Under the pieces are notes generated by a model. The model was not told the DNA's origin, did no database searches, and worked only from the letters and a program-made list of their open reading frames with translations. A stretch of 64,000 nucleotides of DNA, taken from positions 1-64,000 of the forward strand of contig NZ_QDDL01000001.1 in NCBI RefSeq assembly GCF_003097315.1. The letters are read 5' to 3'. The position numbers were made by a program, and so were the translations under genes. This stretch comes from Pelagibaculum spongiae (GTDB lineage: Bacteria; Pseudomonadota; Gammaproteobacteria; Enterobacterales; Pelagibaculaceae). Positions 19,152 through 30,463 of the stretch are shown piece after piece (position 1 is the first letter of the stretch; every line of letters begins with the position of its first letter).

Positions 19152-19404
19152 TAGCTGAGGCGTCCTTGTTTCCGCATGCTGATAATCATTGTATAAATCT
19201 ATACGGCTTTATGAAACAACTGGAACACATCAGTGGGACATCAATTGTCTTTCTGGGCTAACAAACCGATTCAGCGGTCTTTTATCTATCGCGCTAGATC
19301 GGCTATTTTTAGCAAATCTAGCGATTAACAGGTAAATCTATTTTGTTTGTAAGTTCGCAACTTAACCGTTTAACCAATATCACTCCCCAAACACTAAGGA
19401 TTCA

Positions 19405-20112
19405 ATGAACCGACTTCTCTGGCTTGACGAGCATAGCGCTCTATTTCCCAGCCCGGAAATGGCGATGAATGAGCCCAATGGATTACTCGCCGCTGGCGGT
19501 GATTTGTCACCAAAAAGATTAATTAGCGCCTATAGCAACGGTATTTTCCCTTGGTATGGTGAAGATGATCCAATTCTTTGGTGGAGCCCTGCCCCCAGAT
19601 GCGTTTTTTATCCGGGGCAAGTGAAAGTCTCTCGCTCTTTGGCAAAACGTCTTCGACAAAAAAAACTTCATGTCACCATGGATCAAGAATTTGATCGAGT
19701 CATCGAAGCCTGCTCTGCCCCTCGAGATGATCAACCTGGCACTTGGCTAAGTCCGGAAATGATCGAAGCTTATCAAAATCTTCATCAGCTAGGTTACGCT
19801 CATTCGTTAGAGGTTTGGCAAGATCAGCAATTAGTCGGTGGTCTTTACGGTGTTTCACTGGGCAGGATGTTTTTTGGCGAGTCGATGTTTTCCAGAGTGA
19901 GCGATGCTTCAAAAATCGCACTGGTCTATTTATCGGGCCAATTGCAAAGCTGGCAATTTGATTTGATCGATTGTCAGCTACCAACGGCACACTTAGCCAG
20001 CATGGGCGCAATTGAAATTAATCGCGATCAGTTTTTAGGCATGCTAGCTGATAATCGCCAGCAACCTGATCGCACTGGAAAATGGAACTTGCAATGGAGT
20101 TGGTCCGAATGA
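19405..20112 (+). CDS. aat: leucyl/phenylalanyl-tRNA-protein transferase
   Basis: Adds Leu or Phe to N-terminal Lys/Arg of proteins, creating N-degrons for ClpS-ClpAP, whose genes lie just downstream. The 235-residue protein has FPSPEMAMNEPNGLLAAGGDLS, the GIFPWYGEDDPILWWSPAPR block and GGLYGVSLGRMFFGESMFSR, all diagnostic. The stop overlaps the bpt start by four bases. Confidence 0.97.
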   Translation: MNRLLWLDEHSALFPSPEMAMNEPNGLLAAGGDLSPKRLISAYSNGIFPWYGEDDPILWWSPAPRCVFYPGQVKVSRSLAKRLRQKKLHVTMDQEFDRVIEACSAPRDDQPGTWLSPEMIEAYQNLHQLGYAHSLEVWQDQQLVGGLYGVSLGRMFFGESMFSRVSDASKIALVYLSGQLQSWQFDLIDCQLPTAHLASMGAIEINRDQFLGMLADNRQQPDRTGKWNLQWSWSE

Positions 20113-20834
20113 ACATTCGTCTTTATCTTTCTAGCGAGCAAACCTGCAACTATTTGGAACAAGAAGAATCTCGATCTTTGTTTGTCGACCCAGCGATTAA
20201 AATTAACAGCTCGTTAATCAGCCAATTAAGCCAAAATGGTTTTCGTCGTAACGGCTCTTTGCTTTATCGACCACATTGCAATCATTGTAACAAGTGCATG
20301 TCATGTCGTGTGATCTGTCGAGATTTCAAACCCAGCAATAGTCAGAAAAAAATTCTCAGGAAGGCTAAATTGCTTGATTGGAAGCTAGTTCCAATGAAAT
20401 TCACCCAAGAACACTACTACCTCTATCAGAAATATATCGAAGCTCGTCACATTGATGGTGATATGTACCCAGCGTCAGAACAGCAGTATCAAAGCTTTTT
20501 AATTTGCGGCGATATCCCTCAATTGCTGCTAGAAATTCGTACTTCGGAAGGCCTACTGATTTGTGGTGCAGCCGTCGATTGCCTCGACGATGGATTTTCG
20601 GCAGTCTATTCATATTTCGATCCAGATTTCAGCCAGTTAAGCCTTGGCAAGCTCATCATATTAAGATTGATCGAGCACTGCCAAAGCAGCCAACTAGCTT
20701 ATGTTTACTTAGGATATTGGATCGAAAATTGCCGCAAAATGGCATACAAAAAAAACTACCCACCAATGGAATTTTTTAACAGAAAGCAGTGGATCTCAGA
20801 GCCAGTGAATCACAATGCCGATATGGATCTTTGA
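20109..20834 (+). CDS. bpt: aspartate/glutamate leucyltransferase Bpt
   Basis: Transfers Leu to N-terminal Asp or Glu, the bacterial branch of the N-end rule leading to ClpS. The 241-residue protein has the N-terminal cysteine cluster CNHCNKCMSCR and the GNAT-like C-terminal half (YSYFDPDFSQLSLGKLIILR, YVYLGYWIENCRKMAYK). The ATG at 20109 in an ATGA overlap with aat gives the correct start; the open frame extends to 20082. Confidence 0.95.
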   Translation: MNIRLYLSSEQTCNYLEQEESRSLFVDPAIKINSSLISQLSQNGFRRNGSLLYRPHCNHCNKCMSCRVICRDFKPSNSQKKILRKAKLLDWKLVPMKFTQEHYYLYQKYIEARHIDGDMYPASEQQYQSFLICGDIPQLLLEIRTSEGLLICGAAVDCLDDGFSAVYSYFDPDFSQLSLGKLIILRLIEHCQSSQLAYVYLGYWIENCRKMAYKKNYPPMEFFNRKQWISEPVNHNADMDL

Positions 20835-20876
20835 AATCCCCTTGCAGTTGGTGCATTATTGCGACCTGAATTTTAA

Positions 20877-21122
<246 letters not shown>

Positions 21123-21124
21123 TA

Positions 21125-23386
21125 TTAAGCTTCGGCCAAGGCTGAATATCTGAATACCAGAGACTGGGCATTTTCATCCATGTCAATTTTGACATGGCCA
21201 CCGCCTGCTAACTCTCCGAATAACAGCTCTTCTGCCAAAGGTTTTTTCAGCTTGTCACGAATGACACGAGCCATGGGGCGAGCTCCCATGGCCCGGTCAT
21301 ATCCTTTTTCTGCTAACCAAGCACGAGCTTCCGCACTGACATCTAGCGTTACGTTCTTACCTTCCAGCAGCACTTCCAATTCAATAATAAATTTGTCGAC
21401 CACATTATGGATGACTTCCAACGGCAAGTGAGAAAATTGAATCACACCATCAAGACGGTTTCTAAATTCTGGCGAGAAAGTCCGCTTTAATGCAGCCGAG
21501 CCATCACCTGATGCTTCTAGCGAAGTAAAGCCAATACCCTTGCGCGTCATTTCTTCAGCACCAGCATTGGTTGTCATGACAATGATAACGTTTCGGAAAT
21601 CAGCCTGACGACCATTGTTATCGGTCAGCGTACCGTGATCCATTACCTGCAACAGCAGATTGAATACATCTGGATGCGCTTTTTCTAATTCATCAAATAA
21701 CAATACGCAGTGAGGGTTCTTAACGATCGCCTCAGTTAACAAACCACCTTGGTCGTAGCCAACGTAACCTGGAGGCGCGCCAATCAAACGAGAGACCGTA
21801 TGGGCTTCCATATATTCAGACATATCAAAGCGAACTAGCTCAATCCCTAGATGAATTGATAACTGACGCGTCACTTCGGTTTTACCAACGCCCGTAGGAC
21901 CCGCAAAAAGGAAAGAACCAATCGGTTTATCATCACCGCCTAGGCCACTTCTCACCATCTTGATGGATGAACCCAGTTGGTCGATCGCTTCATCCTGACC
22001 AAAGACAACCAAACGGAGATCTCTTTCGAGATTTCTAAGGTTTTCACGATCATTGGCAGATACAGTTTTTGGCGGGATTCGAGCAATATCAGCAACGATC
22101 GATTCAATCTCGGCCAAACCAATTGTTTTACGTCGTTTAGATACTGGCAATAGCTGTTGTCGGGCACCCGCTTCGTCTAGAACGTCGATCGCTTTATCCG
22201 GCAGACGTCGGTCACGAATAAACCTTTCCGAAAGCTCTGCTGCAGCTTTAATGGCAACATTGGCATACTTAATCCCATGGTGCTCTTCGTAACGTTCTTT
22301 GAGACCCTTGAGAATAGCGATTGTGTCAAAAACATCTGGCTCATTGACATCAATTTTCTGAAAGCGTCGCGCCAACGCATGATCTTTTTCAAATATGCCG
22401 CGATATTCTTGAAAAGTAGTTGAACCAATACATTTCAAATCGCCCGAAGCCAATACGGGCTTAATCAAGTTAGATGCATCCATCACACCACCTGACGCAG
22501 CACCGGCACCGATAATGGTATGGATTTCATCAATAAATAAAATCGCACCGGGATGTTTCTTCAGTTGAGATAAAATGCTCTTCAGACGTTTTTCAAAATC
22601 ACCGCGATATTTAGTGCCTGCCAATAAGGCACCCATATCGAGTGAGTAAATTTCTGCAGAAGCAATTACTTCAGGAACCTGCCCATCAACAATTCGCTTT
22701 GCCAAGCCTTCAGCAATCGCTGTTTTACCAACGCCTGCTTCACCCACTAGCAAAGGATTGTTTTTACGGCGACGACATAACACACGAATAGTTCTTTCGA
22801 CTTCTTTATCCCGACCGATTAATGGATCAATAACGCCATTTCGCGCCTTCTGATTCAAATTAACCGCAAAATTTTCCAAAGAACCTTTATTACTTGGCTC
22901 CGACTCTTCATCTAACAAAGAATCAGTATCAGCAGTTGACGAGTCATCTTCGATTTTCGAGATGCCATGCGAGATACAATTAACAACATCTAAACGGCTT
23001 ACCTGCTGTTGGCGTAAGAAGTAAATAGCCTGGCTTTCCTGTTCACTAAAAATGGCCACCAATACATTGGCACCCGTTACTTCTTTCTTACCAGAAGATT
23101 GAACATGAAATACCGCTCGCTGCAGTACTCGCTGAAAACCCAAGGTGGGCTGGGTTTCTCTGTCGTTATCATCACTAGGAATTAACGGTGTGGTTTCATC
23201 AACAAAATTGGTCAAATCAGCGCGGATTTTCTCGATATTGACACCGCACGCTTTCAATACACTTACAGCAGCTTGGTTATCTAGCAAGGACAGTAATAAA
23301 TGCTCAACTGTCATAAACTCATGCCGCTTTTCCCTAGCTTGTCGGAATGCGGCATTTAACGTTTGTTCAAGTTCTTTACTCAGCAT
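21125..23386 (-). CDS. clpA: ClpA, ATPase subunit of the ClpAP protease
   Basis: AAA+ unfoldase that feeds substrates to ClpP, including N-degron proteins delivered by ClpS. The 753-residue protein has the N-terminal Clp repeat domain (about 1-145), a first nucleotide-binding domain with GEAGVGKT and a second with [33 protein letters not shown] and the C-terminal ClpB-D2-small region. It lies 45 bases downstream of clpS, in the usual clpS-clpA unit. Confidence 0.97.
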   Translation of the reverse strand: MLSKELEQTLNAAFRQAREKRHEFMTVEHLLLSLLDNQAAVSVLKACGVNIEKIRADLTNFVDETTPLIPSDDNDRETQPTLGFQRVLQRAVFHVQSSGKKEVTGANVLVAIFSEQESQAIYFLRQQQVSRLDVVNCISHGISKIEDDSSTADTDSLLDEESEPSNKGSLENFAVNLNQKARNGVIDPLIGRDKEVERTIRVLCRRRKNNPLLVGEAGVGKTAIAEGLAKRIVDGQVPEVIASAEIYSLDMGALLAGTKYRGDFEKRLKSILSQLKKHPGAILFIDEIHTIIGAGAASGGVMDASNLIKPVLASGDLKCIGSTTFQEYRGIFEKDHALARRFQKIDVNEPDVFDTIAILKGLKERYEEHHGIKYANVAIKAAAELSERFIRDRRLPDKAIDVLDEAGARQQLLPVSKRRKTIGLAEIESIVADIARIPPKTVSANDRENLRNLERDLRLVVFGQDEAIDQLGSSIKMVRSGLGGDDKPIGSFLFAGPTGVGKTEVTRQLSIHLGIELVRFDMSEYMEAHTVSRLIGAPPGYVGYDQGGLLTEAIVKNPHCVLLFDELEKAHPDVFNLLLQVMDHGTLTDNNGRQADFRNVIIVMTTNAGAEEMTRKGIGFTSLEASGDGSAALKRTFSPEFRNRLDGVIQFSHLPLEVIHNVVDKFIIELEVLLEGKNVTLDVSAEARAWLAEKGYDRAMGARPMARVIRDKLKKPLAEELLFGELAGGGHVKIDMDENAQSLVFRYSALAEA

Positions 23387-23431
23387 GAAGAAAGGACTCC
23401 TGGGTTTAAACGGACCGAAAGCGAAACTCGC

Positions 23432-23830
23432 CTAGCCTTCGACCTTTTCCATGGTGCAAAGCAAGGGGTGCTGGTTACGTCGTGAGAATTCATTCACACA
23501 GGCTACCTTGGTTTCTGCAATGTCGCGCGTGTATATCCCACACACGCCACGCCCTTGATGGTGAACTTGAAGCATTACCTCGGTAGCCGACTCTTGGCTG
23601 TGAGAAAAAAACTGCCCAAGCACCTGAATAACGAAATCCATCGGGGTGAAATCATCATTCATTAGAATAACCTGATACATGGCAGGCGGCTGTAGCTCGG
23701 GGGGAGCGACTTCAACTTCAAAGTCATTTTCGTACCCGGTTTGAACTCCACCGCTCTTGATTTCCAAGTCTAGCTGACAAAACAACGCTTTTCTCCCGCT
23801 GTCATATTTATGAGAAACAGTACCACTCAA
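23432..23830 (-). CDS. clpS: ClpS, N-degron adaptor for ClpAP
   Basis: Binds destabilising N-terminal residues and hands the protein to ClpA. The core is canonical: [43 protein letters not shown] and a C-terminal CTMEK. Within the frame the most upstream start is a TTG at 23830, giving 132 residues. That is about 20-25 longer than usual and has no strong ribosome binding site, so the true start could be another non-ATG codon downstream, such as the TTG near residue 23. It is divergent from cspD. Confidence 0.93.
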   Translation of the reverse strand: MSGTVSHKYDSGRKALFCQLDLEIKSGGVQTGYENDFEVEVAPPELQPPAMYQVILMNDDFTPMDFVIQVLGQFFSHSQESATEVMLQVHHQGRGVCGIYTRDIAETKVACVNEFSRRNQHPLLCTMEKVEG

Positions 23831-23952
23831 AAGGTTCCATAACTTTACTTAATAAAACCACGTTGCGTTCAGTAAACATATAGCAGATACATTCACTACT
23901 GTAGTAGGAAAATAAGCTTGACTTATAGCTCACCATAAACAAAAGTTAATCC

Positions 23953-23983
23953 TGACGTACGTCAACAAACGCAAGCGCGTTTG
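23953..23983. promoter_or_regulatory. two adjacent palindromes between clpS and cspD
   Basis: TGACGTACGTCA (23953-23964) is a perfect 12-base palindrome. CAAACGC-AAGC-GCGTTTG (23966-23983) is a 7-bp hairpin directly after it. Both lie 36-67 bases before the cspD ATG, so they could be an operator or a leader hairpin in the cspD mRNA. Confidence 0.4.
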
Positions 23984-24019
23984 CATGGATATAACTACAA
24001 AGCAAAGGAAGTTTGGAGT

Positions 24020-24247
24020 ATGGCAACCGGCACAGTGAAGTGGTTCAACAATGCTAAAGGATATGGCTTTATTTGTCCCGAGGAAGGGGGCGAAGATCTG
24101 TTTGCTCACTACTCATCGGTCACGATGGAGGGATACAAAACCCTCAAGGCCGGACAAGCAGTGACATTTGATGTACATGAAGGCCCAAAAGGCTTACATG
24201 CCATCAATATTGCATCTGGCGAAGAAGCTGAGACTACAACTCAATAA
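24020..24247 (+). CDS. cspD: cold-shock-like protein CspD
   Basis: A 75-residue single OB-fold nucleic-acid-binding protein; E. coli CspD inhibits replication in stationary phase. MATGTVKWFNNAKGYGFICPEEGGEDLFAHYSSV contains RNP1 (KGYGFI) and RNP2 (LFAHY). It is preceded by GGAG at good spacing. The frame is open to 23981 but those residues have no family match. The cspD-clpS-clpA neighbourhood is conserved in gammaproteobacteria. Confidence 0.95.
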   Translation: MATGTVKWFNNAKGYGFICPEEGGEDLFAHYSSVTMEGYKTLKAGQAVTFDVHEGPKGLHAINIASGEEAETTTQ

Positions 24248-24261
24248 AATGCCCAAAAACT

Positions 24262-24292
24262 AAAAAGGTCGGCTAATTAGCCGACCTTTTTT
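24262..24292. terminator. bidirectional terminator between cspD and icd
   Basis: Perfect stem AAAAAGGTCGGCTAA / TTAGCCGACCTTTTT between convergent genes; T tracts serve both directions. Confidence 0.9.
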
Positions 24293-24333
24293 ATGCCTGA
24301 ATATCCGACTAAAGCCGGATATTCATTCTGCAA

Positions 24334-25590
24334 TTACATTTGACTGATAATTTCATCGCCAAACTGAGAGCAGCTCACCAACTGTGCATCATCCATTAAG
24401 CGCTCAAAATCGTAAGTAACGGTCTTGGCTTGGATTGCACCATTGGTGCCCTTAATAATCAGGTCTGCCGCTTCTTTCCAGCCCATATGACGCAACATCA
24501 TCTCAGCAGAAAGAATCAACGAGCCAGGATTTACTTTATCCTGACCAGCATACTTAGGTGCAGTACCATGAGTAGCTTCAAACATTGCAATACCATCACC
24601 CAGGTTTGCGCCTGGAGCGATACCGATACCACCAACCTGTGCTGCCAATGCATCAGAAATATAATCGCCGTTCAGGTTCAAAGTAGCGATAACACTATAT
24701 TCAGATGGACGTAACAAGATTTGCTGCAAGAATGCATCAGCAATCACGTCTTTAATGATAATTGGATTGCCAGTATTCGGATTTTTCAGTGAACACCATG
24801 GGCCGCCATCTAACAATTCAGCACCGAATTCTTCACGTGCCAACTGATAGCCCCAGTCTTTGAAAGCACCTTCAGTAAACTTCATGATGTTGCCCTTATG
24901 AACCAAAGTCACAGAAGGCAGATCATTATCGATGGCATATTGAATGGCTTGCTTGACTAGGCGTTTGGTACCTGCTTCAGAAACCGGCTTAACACCGATA
25001 CCACAATTCTCAGGGAAACGAATTTTCGTGGCGCCCATTTCTTCGCGCAGGAATTTAATCAGCTTGTCAGCATCTGCTGTGCCCGCTTCATATTCGATAC
25101 CTGCATAGATGTCTTCCGAATTTTCACGGAAGATCACCATATCAGTCTTTTCTGGCTCACGTACTGGGCTAGGAACACCCTTAAAGTACTGAACCGGACG
25201 CTGACAAACGTATAAATCTAGCTCTTGACGCAACGCAACGTTCAAAGAACGAATACCGCCACCCACTGGAGTAGTTAACGGACCTTTGATAGAAACTACG
25301 TAGTCACGAATCGCTCCCAGAGTTTCCTCTGGCAGCCATACATCCTGGCCATAAACCTGGGTCGACTTCTCACCTGCATAAACTTCCATCCAGGAAATTT
25401 TGCGTGATCCGCCATAAGCTTTTTCAACTGCAGCATCCACAACCTTGAGCATTGGTGGAGTAACATCAACACCTATGCCATCACCTTCGATAAAAGGAAT
25501 GATCGGATTGTTTGGAATATTGAGACTTAGATCGGAATTTACGGTGATTTTGTCACCGGACGCAGGGGCTTTGATTTTCTGATATGACAT
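24334..25590 (-). CDS. icd: NADP-dependent isocitrate dehydrogenase
   Basis: TCA-cycle enzyme converting isocitrate to 2-oxoglutarate. The 418-residue protein is collinear with E. coli Icd: [76 protein letters not shown] and [17 protein letters not shown]. Ser115 aligns with the regulatory Ser113 phosphorylated by AceK in E. coli, so control by phosphorylation is possible. Confidence 0.97.
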   Translation of the reverse strand: MSYQKIKAPASGDKITVNSDLSLNIPNNPIIPFIEGDGIGVDVTPPMLKVVDAAVEKAYGGSRKISWMEVYAGEKSTQVYGQDVWLPEETLGAIRDYVVSIKGPLTTPVGGGIRSLNVALRQELDLYVCQRPVQYFKGVPSPVREPEKTDMVIFRENSEDIYAGIEYEAGTADADKLIKFLREEMGATKIRFPENCGIGVKPVSEAGTKRLVKQAIQYAIDNDLPSVTLVHKGNIMKFTEGAFKDWGYQLAREEFGAELLDGGPWCSLKNPNTGNPIIIKDVIADAFLQQILLRPSEYSVIATLNLNGDYISDALAAQVGGIGIAPGANLGDGIAMFEATHGTAPKYAGQDKVNPGSLILSAEMMLRHMGWKEAADLIIKGTNGAIQAKTVTYDFERLMDDAQLVSCSQFGDEIISQM

Positions 25591-25788
25591 TCTAGCTCCC
25601 TCAAGGTAAAGCCATTGAGTAGGTTAAATTTAAGTATTTTCTGGTTTTGTGACCAACCCTAAATGAAGGGGTAAACTACCAGTTATGCAGCAAAATCTCA
25701 AAAAAACAGGTAAAATGGCTGTTTTAGTAGTTTTACTTCTCTGCAACCTCGCTTTTGGCGAATTGCAGATACATTGTAGTTATTTCTG

Positions 25789-26490
25789 ATGCTTCTGTTG
25801 CTCAACAAACCATTTAACGTTTTATGTCAGTTTACGGATTCCGAAAACCGACCCACGCTGGCTGATTATGTCCAGCAACCCCAGATTTATCCCGCTGGCC
25901 GCCTCGATCGAGATAGCGAAGGTCTTTTGCTGTTAACCAATGATGGAAAACTGCAAAGTCGTATTAGCCATCCCGCCAACAAGTTACAAAAAACTTATAT
26001 AGTTCAGGTCGAGGGCATTCCAGACGATAATGCAATCGAAACATTAAGAAAAGGCGTCAAACTCAAAGACGGTAAAACCAAGCCGGCAAAAGTAAAACTT
26101 TGCAATACACCCGACTGGCTATGGCCAAGAACGCCACCGGTCAGGTTTCGCGCAAACATTCCAACCCGCTGGTTAGAAATATCAATTACCGAAGGCAAAA
26201 ACCGTCAAGTTCGTCGAATGACTGCAGCAATAGGTCATCCAACATTACGCCTAATCCGAACTCATATAGGACCTTGGTCACTATCTAATGTTGCTCCAGG
26301 CGAAACCAGACTCATTCAGAATCCGTGGTCGGAGCTTCCAACAACCCAAGGTGAGAATCTTGTAACAGCCGACACACGCAACAACTGCAGGAACCAGCGG
26401 ACTCAAGCATCACCAAAAAAAGATAATTCCGCTAGCCCTAGAGCAAAAGAAACCCGCCACAACAACCGGCCTCGTCGGCACAAAACGTAA
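25789..26490 (+). CDS. rluE: 23S rRNA pseudouridine synthase, RluE type
   Basis: Makes pseudouridine in 23S rRNA (position 2457 in E. coli). The 233-residue protein lacks an S4 domain, as RluE does, and has the RsuA-family signatures LLLNKPFNVLCQF, PAGRLDRDSEGLLLLTNDG with catalytic Asp, KTYIVQVEG and EGKNRQVRRMTAAIGHPTLRLIR. The last 45 residues form an unusual basic, Asn/Arg-rich tail, perhaps for RNA binding. It lies upstream of mnmA on the same strand, a common order. Confidence 0.92.
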   Translation: MLLLLNKPFNVLCQFTDSENRPTLADYVQQPQIYPAGRLDRDSEGLLLLTNDGKLQSRISHPANKLQKTYIVQVEGIPDDNAIETLRKGVKLKDGKTKPAKVKLCNTPDWLWPRTPPVRFRANIPTRWLEISITEGKNRQVRRMTAAIGHPTLRLIRTHIGPWSLSNVAPGETRLIQNPWSELPTTQGENLVTADTRNNCRNQRTQASPKKDNSASPRAKETRHNNRPRRHKT

Positions 26491-26551
26491 CAAGCGTATC
26501 TGTCTTTCCGCCAATCTGGCATAATCGTTTTTTTTATTTATTTGTATCGAA

Positions 26552-27646
26552 ATGAGCCGGAAAAAAGTCATCATTGGAATGTCCGGCGGTGTTGATTCAT
26601 CAGTCTCGGCCCTGTTACTGAAACAGGCCGGCTATGAAGTGCACGGCCTGTTCATGAAAAACTGGGAAGAAGACGATACTGACGAGTATTGCTCTGCAAC
26701 TACCGATCTTTCCGACGCGCGAGCAGTGTGTGAAAAGATCGATATCCCACTGCATACCATCAACTTTGCAGCGGAATACTGGGACAATGTTTTTGATCAT
26801 TTCCTCGATGAGTATCGGGCAGGCAGAACGCCAAACCCAGATATTCTGTGTAACAAAGAAATCAAATTCCGTGCCTTTCTTGATCATGCAATTGATGCAT
26901 TAGGCGCAGATTACATTGCCACCGGCCACTATGTTCGTCGTGGCAACGATGCTCAAGGCAAAGCTTGCTTGCTTCGCGGCCTAGATAACAACAAGGATCA
27001 AAGCTATTTCCTACACGCTTTAAGCAGCGATCAATTGGAAAAAGTTTTATTCCCTGTCGGTGAATTAGAAAAGCCCAAAGTGCGCGAATTAGCACTTGAA
27101 CACGATCTAATCACCCACAACAAGAAAGACAGTACTGGCATTTGCTTTATCGGCGAGCGTCGCTTCACTGACTTTTTGAAAAAGTTTATTCCCGCCCAAC
27201 CAGGTGAAATTATCACACCTGAAGGCGATGTTATCGGCAAGCACGAAGGCCTGATGTACTACACCCTCGGCCAACGTCAAGGGCTCGGCATTGGCGGTAT
27301 GAAAGATTCGTCAGATGAGCCTTGGTTTGCCGCAACTAAAGATTTAGAAAATAACCGCTTGACCGCAGTACAAGGGCACAATCACCCTCTACTGATGTCG
27401 AAAGGATTGATCGCCAGTAAAATCAGCTGGGTTAATGTTGAGCAAATCAGCTACCCCCTTCGTTGTACTGCGAAAACCCGTTACCGCCAACCAGACCAAG
27501 CTTGCACAGTTGAGCTAGAAGGTGACAATTTACGAGTGGTTTTTGACGAACAACAGCGTGCGGTAACACCTGGCCAATCGGTTGTCTTTTATCTGGACGA
27601 CCAATGCCTCGGCGGCTCGGTAATCGCACAACATTTACAAGATTAA
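26552..27646 (+). CDS. mnmA: tRNA-specific 2-thiouridylase MnmA
   Basis: Installs sulfur at U34 of tRNA-Lys, -Glu and -Gln, using sulfur relayed by TusA-TusBCD-TusE (3336-4698). The 364-residue protein has the ATP pyrophosphatase loop [25 protein letters not shown] and the catalytic cysteines Cys100 (NPDILCN) and Cys198 ([10 protein letters not shown]). It is 33 bases before hflD, in the conserved rluE-mnmA-hflD run. Confidence 0.97.
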   Translation: MSRKKVIIGMSGGVDSSVSALLLKQAGYEVHGLFMKNWEEDDTDEYCSATTDLSDARAVCEKIDIPLHTINFAAEYWDNVFDHFLDEYRAGRTPNPDILCNKEIKFRAFLDHAIDALGADYIATGHYVRRGNDAQGKACLLRGLDNNKDQSYFLHALSSDQLEKVLFPVGELEKPKVRELALEHDLITHNKKDSTGICFIGERRFTDFLKKFIPAQPGEIITPEGDVIGKHEGLMYYTLGQRQGLGIGGMKDSSDEPWFAATKDLENNRLTAVQGHNHPLLMSKGLIASKISWVNVEQISYPLRCTAKTRYRQPDQACTVELEGDNLRVVFDEQQRAVTPGQSVVFYLDDQCLGGSVIAQHLQD

Positions 27647-27679
27647 TTTCTAGGCAAAACCAAGGAGTTACAACAAGTC

Positions 27680-28303
27680 GTGGATAAGCAGTATTACGCC
27701 ACCATGGCGTTGGCTGGCGCAGCACAAGCCTGCAACCTAGTTCGCTCATTGGCGCACCAGGGGCGATATGACGATGATGCATATAAAGCCACCGTCAGCA
27801 GCCTGCTAGTGATCGATTGCGATAACCCTGAAGATATTTATGGCGGCCTTAGCGGCCTACGTCATGGCATTGAAGTGCTTGAGCCACAATTAAAAGGTGA
27901 GCGCGGTTTAGAGCACCAAGAAATCACGCGCTACTTAATCTCACTTGTTGCATTGCAAAAGCGTCTGGCGAAAAACCCACAGATGATGCAAATGCTCAGT
28001 GAGCGATTAACTCAGATACAAAAACAGGCGCAGCACTTCAACCCGACCCATGAAAATGTCATCGCCGCTGAAGCCGATTTATATGCTGATACAATAAGTA
28101 GTCTTGGCCCAAAAATTCAGGTAACTGGCAACCCGCTTTATCTGCAATCTGCCGGCCATGTAAACAAGGTTCGCGCCTTACTATTGTCAGGCATTCGCTC
28201 CATTATGCTTTGGCGACAAATGGGCGGCAGCAGTTTAAATCTAATATTTAAGAAAAAGAAAATGCTGCAATATGTTGAGCAAATGAAGAAAGATATGCTT
28301 TAG
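27680..28303 (+). CDS. hflD: HflD family protein (GTG start)
   Basis: A 207-residue alpha-helical protein matching HflD, a peripheral membrane protein that in E. coli affects lambda lysogenisation by binding CII. Matches include ALAGAAQACNLVRSLA, LGGLRHGIEVL-like residues around 70, RYLISLVALQKRL and RALLLSGIRSIMLWRQMGG. The GTG at 27680 follows AAGGAG at 27662-27667. purB, usually next, is absent; a terminator follows. Confidence 0.9.
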   Translation: MDKQYYATMALAGAAQACNLVRSLAHQGRYDDDAYKATVSSLLVIDCDNPEDIYGGLSGLRHGIEVLEPQLKGERGLEHQEITRYLISLVALQKRLAKNPQMMQMLSERLTQIQKQAQHFNPTHENVIAAEADLYADTISSLGPKIQVTGNPLYLQSAGHVNKVRALLLSGIRSIMLWRQMGGSSLNLIFKKKKMLQYVEQMKKDML

Positions 28304-28338
28304 CATTTCAAGCAAATCTGCCTTTAAATTGCTGAGAT

Positions 28339-28378
28339 TAAAAAGCCGCGATCATTTTTAAATGATCGCGGCTTTTTA
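28339..28378. terminator. bidirectional terminator between hflD and dxs
   Basis: AAAAAGCCGCGATCATTT / AAATGATCGCGGCTTTTT, a near-perfect 17-bp stem between convergent genes. Confidence 0.92.
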
Positions 28379-28403
28379 ATGTTGAGTAATTACCGCTGAA
28401 AAT

Positions 28404-30299
28404 TTAACCGAGATAGTCTCGAATAGATTGTTCGATACCTTTAGCATCCAACCCTAAATCTGCATATAGCTTCTGTTGATTTCCTTGGTCGATAAACCGA
28501 TCAGGCAAACCAAGATTCAGTACCGGCTTCAACAGCTTTAATTGTTGCAAGGTTTCGTTAACCGCACTGCCCGCTCCACCTGCGATACAACTGTCTTCCA
28601 ATGTAACGATCAATTGATGATCGGTTGCAACTTCCGCCAACAATTGACTGTCCAATGGTTTGGCAAATCGCATATCCACTACTGTGGCATCGAGGTTTTC
28701 AGCAACTATCAGCGCTTGATGTAATAAAGGGCCAAAAGCGAGAATCGCAATTTTTTGATTGGCCGCAGCAGAATGCTGGCGGCAAATATGCCCTTTACCG
28801 ACTTCCAAAGTATTTAACGCCAGATCAACCGTAATACCACTCCCGCTACCCCGGGGGTAACGAACCGCGGCTGGACCGGGATAATGGTAACCAGTAGATA
28901 ACATTTTGCGGCATTGGTCTTCATTGGATGGGCACATAATGACCATTTTCGGAATACAGCGCATAAAGCTGACATCATAAGCACCGGCATGAGTTGGCCC
29001 ATCGGCACCCACTAAACCAGCTCGGTCAATCGCAAACAATACATCGAGGTTTTGCAAGGCAACGTCATGCACTAATTGATCATAACCGCGCTGCAAAAAT
29101 GTCGAATAAATTGCCACCACCGGCTTTAATCCATCACAAGCCATGCCAGCGGCCAAAGTAACCGCATGCTGTTCAGCGATTGCTACGTCGATATATCGAT
29201 CAGAGAATTTCTGGGAAAACTCAACCATTCCAGAGCCTTCACACATCGCTGGGGTTACCGCAAATAATTGCGGCTCTTGCTCAGCCATGTCGCACAACCA
29301 ATCACCAAAAATATTAGAAAAACTTTTTTTGGCTGGCGATTTTTTTACTGGCTCTACCGCAACAGTACTTTGGGTTAAGTAACCGGGCGAGACTGCATGG
29401 TATTTGGTTGGATTTTTTTCTGCTGGCTGAAAACCTTTGCCTTTTTTAGTCACAATATGCAAAAAGCTCGGGCCGTGGCGCTTTTCTAGCTGCTTAATAT
29501 GTTTAACCAGTTCGATGACATCATGCCCATCAACTGGCCCTACGTAATAAAAGCCTAACTCTTCAAACAAAGTGCCAGGTGTCAGCATACCTTTCATATG
29601 CTCTTCGGTGCGCTTGACTAGCTCACGAATTGGCGGCGCGACTTCCAATACTTTTTTACCACCTTCACGAACCGAGCTATAAAGCGTCGAATTAAGTAAA
29701 CGCGCTAAATAACTATTCAAACCACCGACGTTTTCTGAAATCGACATGTCGTTGTCATTCAAAACCACCATCATATCGGCCTTAAGATGACCTGCATGGT
29801 TTAATGCTTCAAACGCCATTCCAGCGGTCAATGCACCGTCGCCAATAATTGCAGCAACCCTGCGTGTTAAGCCTTGTGCTTTTGCCGCAACCGACATACC
29901 TAATGCAGCACTAATCGACGTTGAAGAGTGGCCAACGCCGAAGGTGTCATGCTCGCTTTCACTACGCTTAGGAAAGCCAGCAATACCAGCAGCCTGCCTT
30001 AAACCTGCCATTTGCTGTCGGCGGCCAGTCAGTATTTTATGCGGATAACATTGGTGCCCCACATCCCACACCAAACGGTCATCTGGCGTATTGAATGCGT
30101 AATGAAGTGCCACAGTAAGCTCAACAACACCGAGGTTGGAACCAAAATGTCCGCCAGTTTCATCCAGACTGTGCAGTAAAAAACGGCGCAGCTCACTACA
30201 TAAAGTCGGCAGCTGTTCCATCGACAATTTACGAAGATCGCTGGGTGAATCTATCTGTTCAAGAAGTGGGTATTCGCTAGCCAAGTTGTTTTCCTGCAT
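28404..30299 (-). CDS. dxs: 1-deoxy-D-xylulose-5-phosphate synthase
   Basis: Thiamine-diphosphate enzyme joining pyruvate and glyceraldehyde-3-phosphate, the first step of the MEP isoprenoid pathway. The 631-residue protein has [22 protein letters not shown] residues near 80, the ThDP-binding [18 protein letters not shown]...NDN, and the transketolase-like domain [17 protein letters not shown] and [12 protein letters not shown]. It lies 164 bases downstream of ispA, in the common order xseB-ispA-dxs. Confidence 0.97.
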   Translation of the reverse strand: MQENNLASEYPLLEQIDSPSDLRKLSMEQLPTLCSELRRFLLHSLDETGGHFGSNLGVVELTVALHYAFNTPDDRLVWDVGHQCYPHKILTGRRQQMAGLRQAAGIAGFPKRSESEHDTFGVGHSSTSISAALGMSVAAKAQGLTRRVAAIIGDGALTAGMAFEALNHAGHLKADMMVVLNDNDMSISENVGGLNSYLARLLNSTLYSSVREGGKKVLEVAPPIRELVKRTEEHMKGMLTPGTLFEELGFYYVGPVDGHDVIELVKHIKQLEKRHGPSFLHIVTKKGKGFQPAEKNPTKYHAVSPGYLTQSTVAVEPVKKSPAKKSFSNIFGDWLCDMAEQEPQLFAVTPAMCEGSGMVEFSQKFSDRYIDVAIAEQHAVTLAAGMACDGLKPVVAIYSTFLQRGYDQLVHDVALQNLDVLFAIDRAGLVGADGPTHAGAYDVSFMRCIPKMVIMCPSNEDQCRKMLSTGYHYPGPAAVRYPRGSGSGITVDLALNTLEVGKGHICRQHSAAANQKIAILAFGPLLHQALIVAENLDATVVDMRFAKPLDSQLLAEVATDHQLIVTLEDSCIAGGAGSAVNETLQQLKLLKPVLNLGLPDRFIDQGNQQKLYADLGLDAKGIEQSIRDYLG

Positions 30300-30463
30300 G
30301 GTGGCTGCCAGCTACCAAACAATTATCGTTGGTAACTTAGGGACGGTTTTCATCTGATCACAGTTCTAATCAGGCGATGACAGCGGATGAATTCAAGGTG
30401 TCTTCAGTCTTTCAAATACACCTATCATCGGCTTGCCAGAGCGTCAGAGTAACTAAAAACCGT

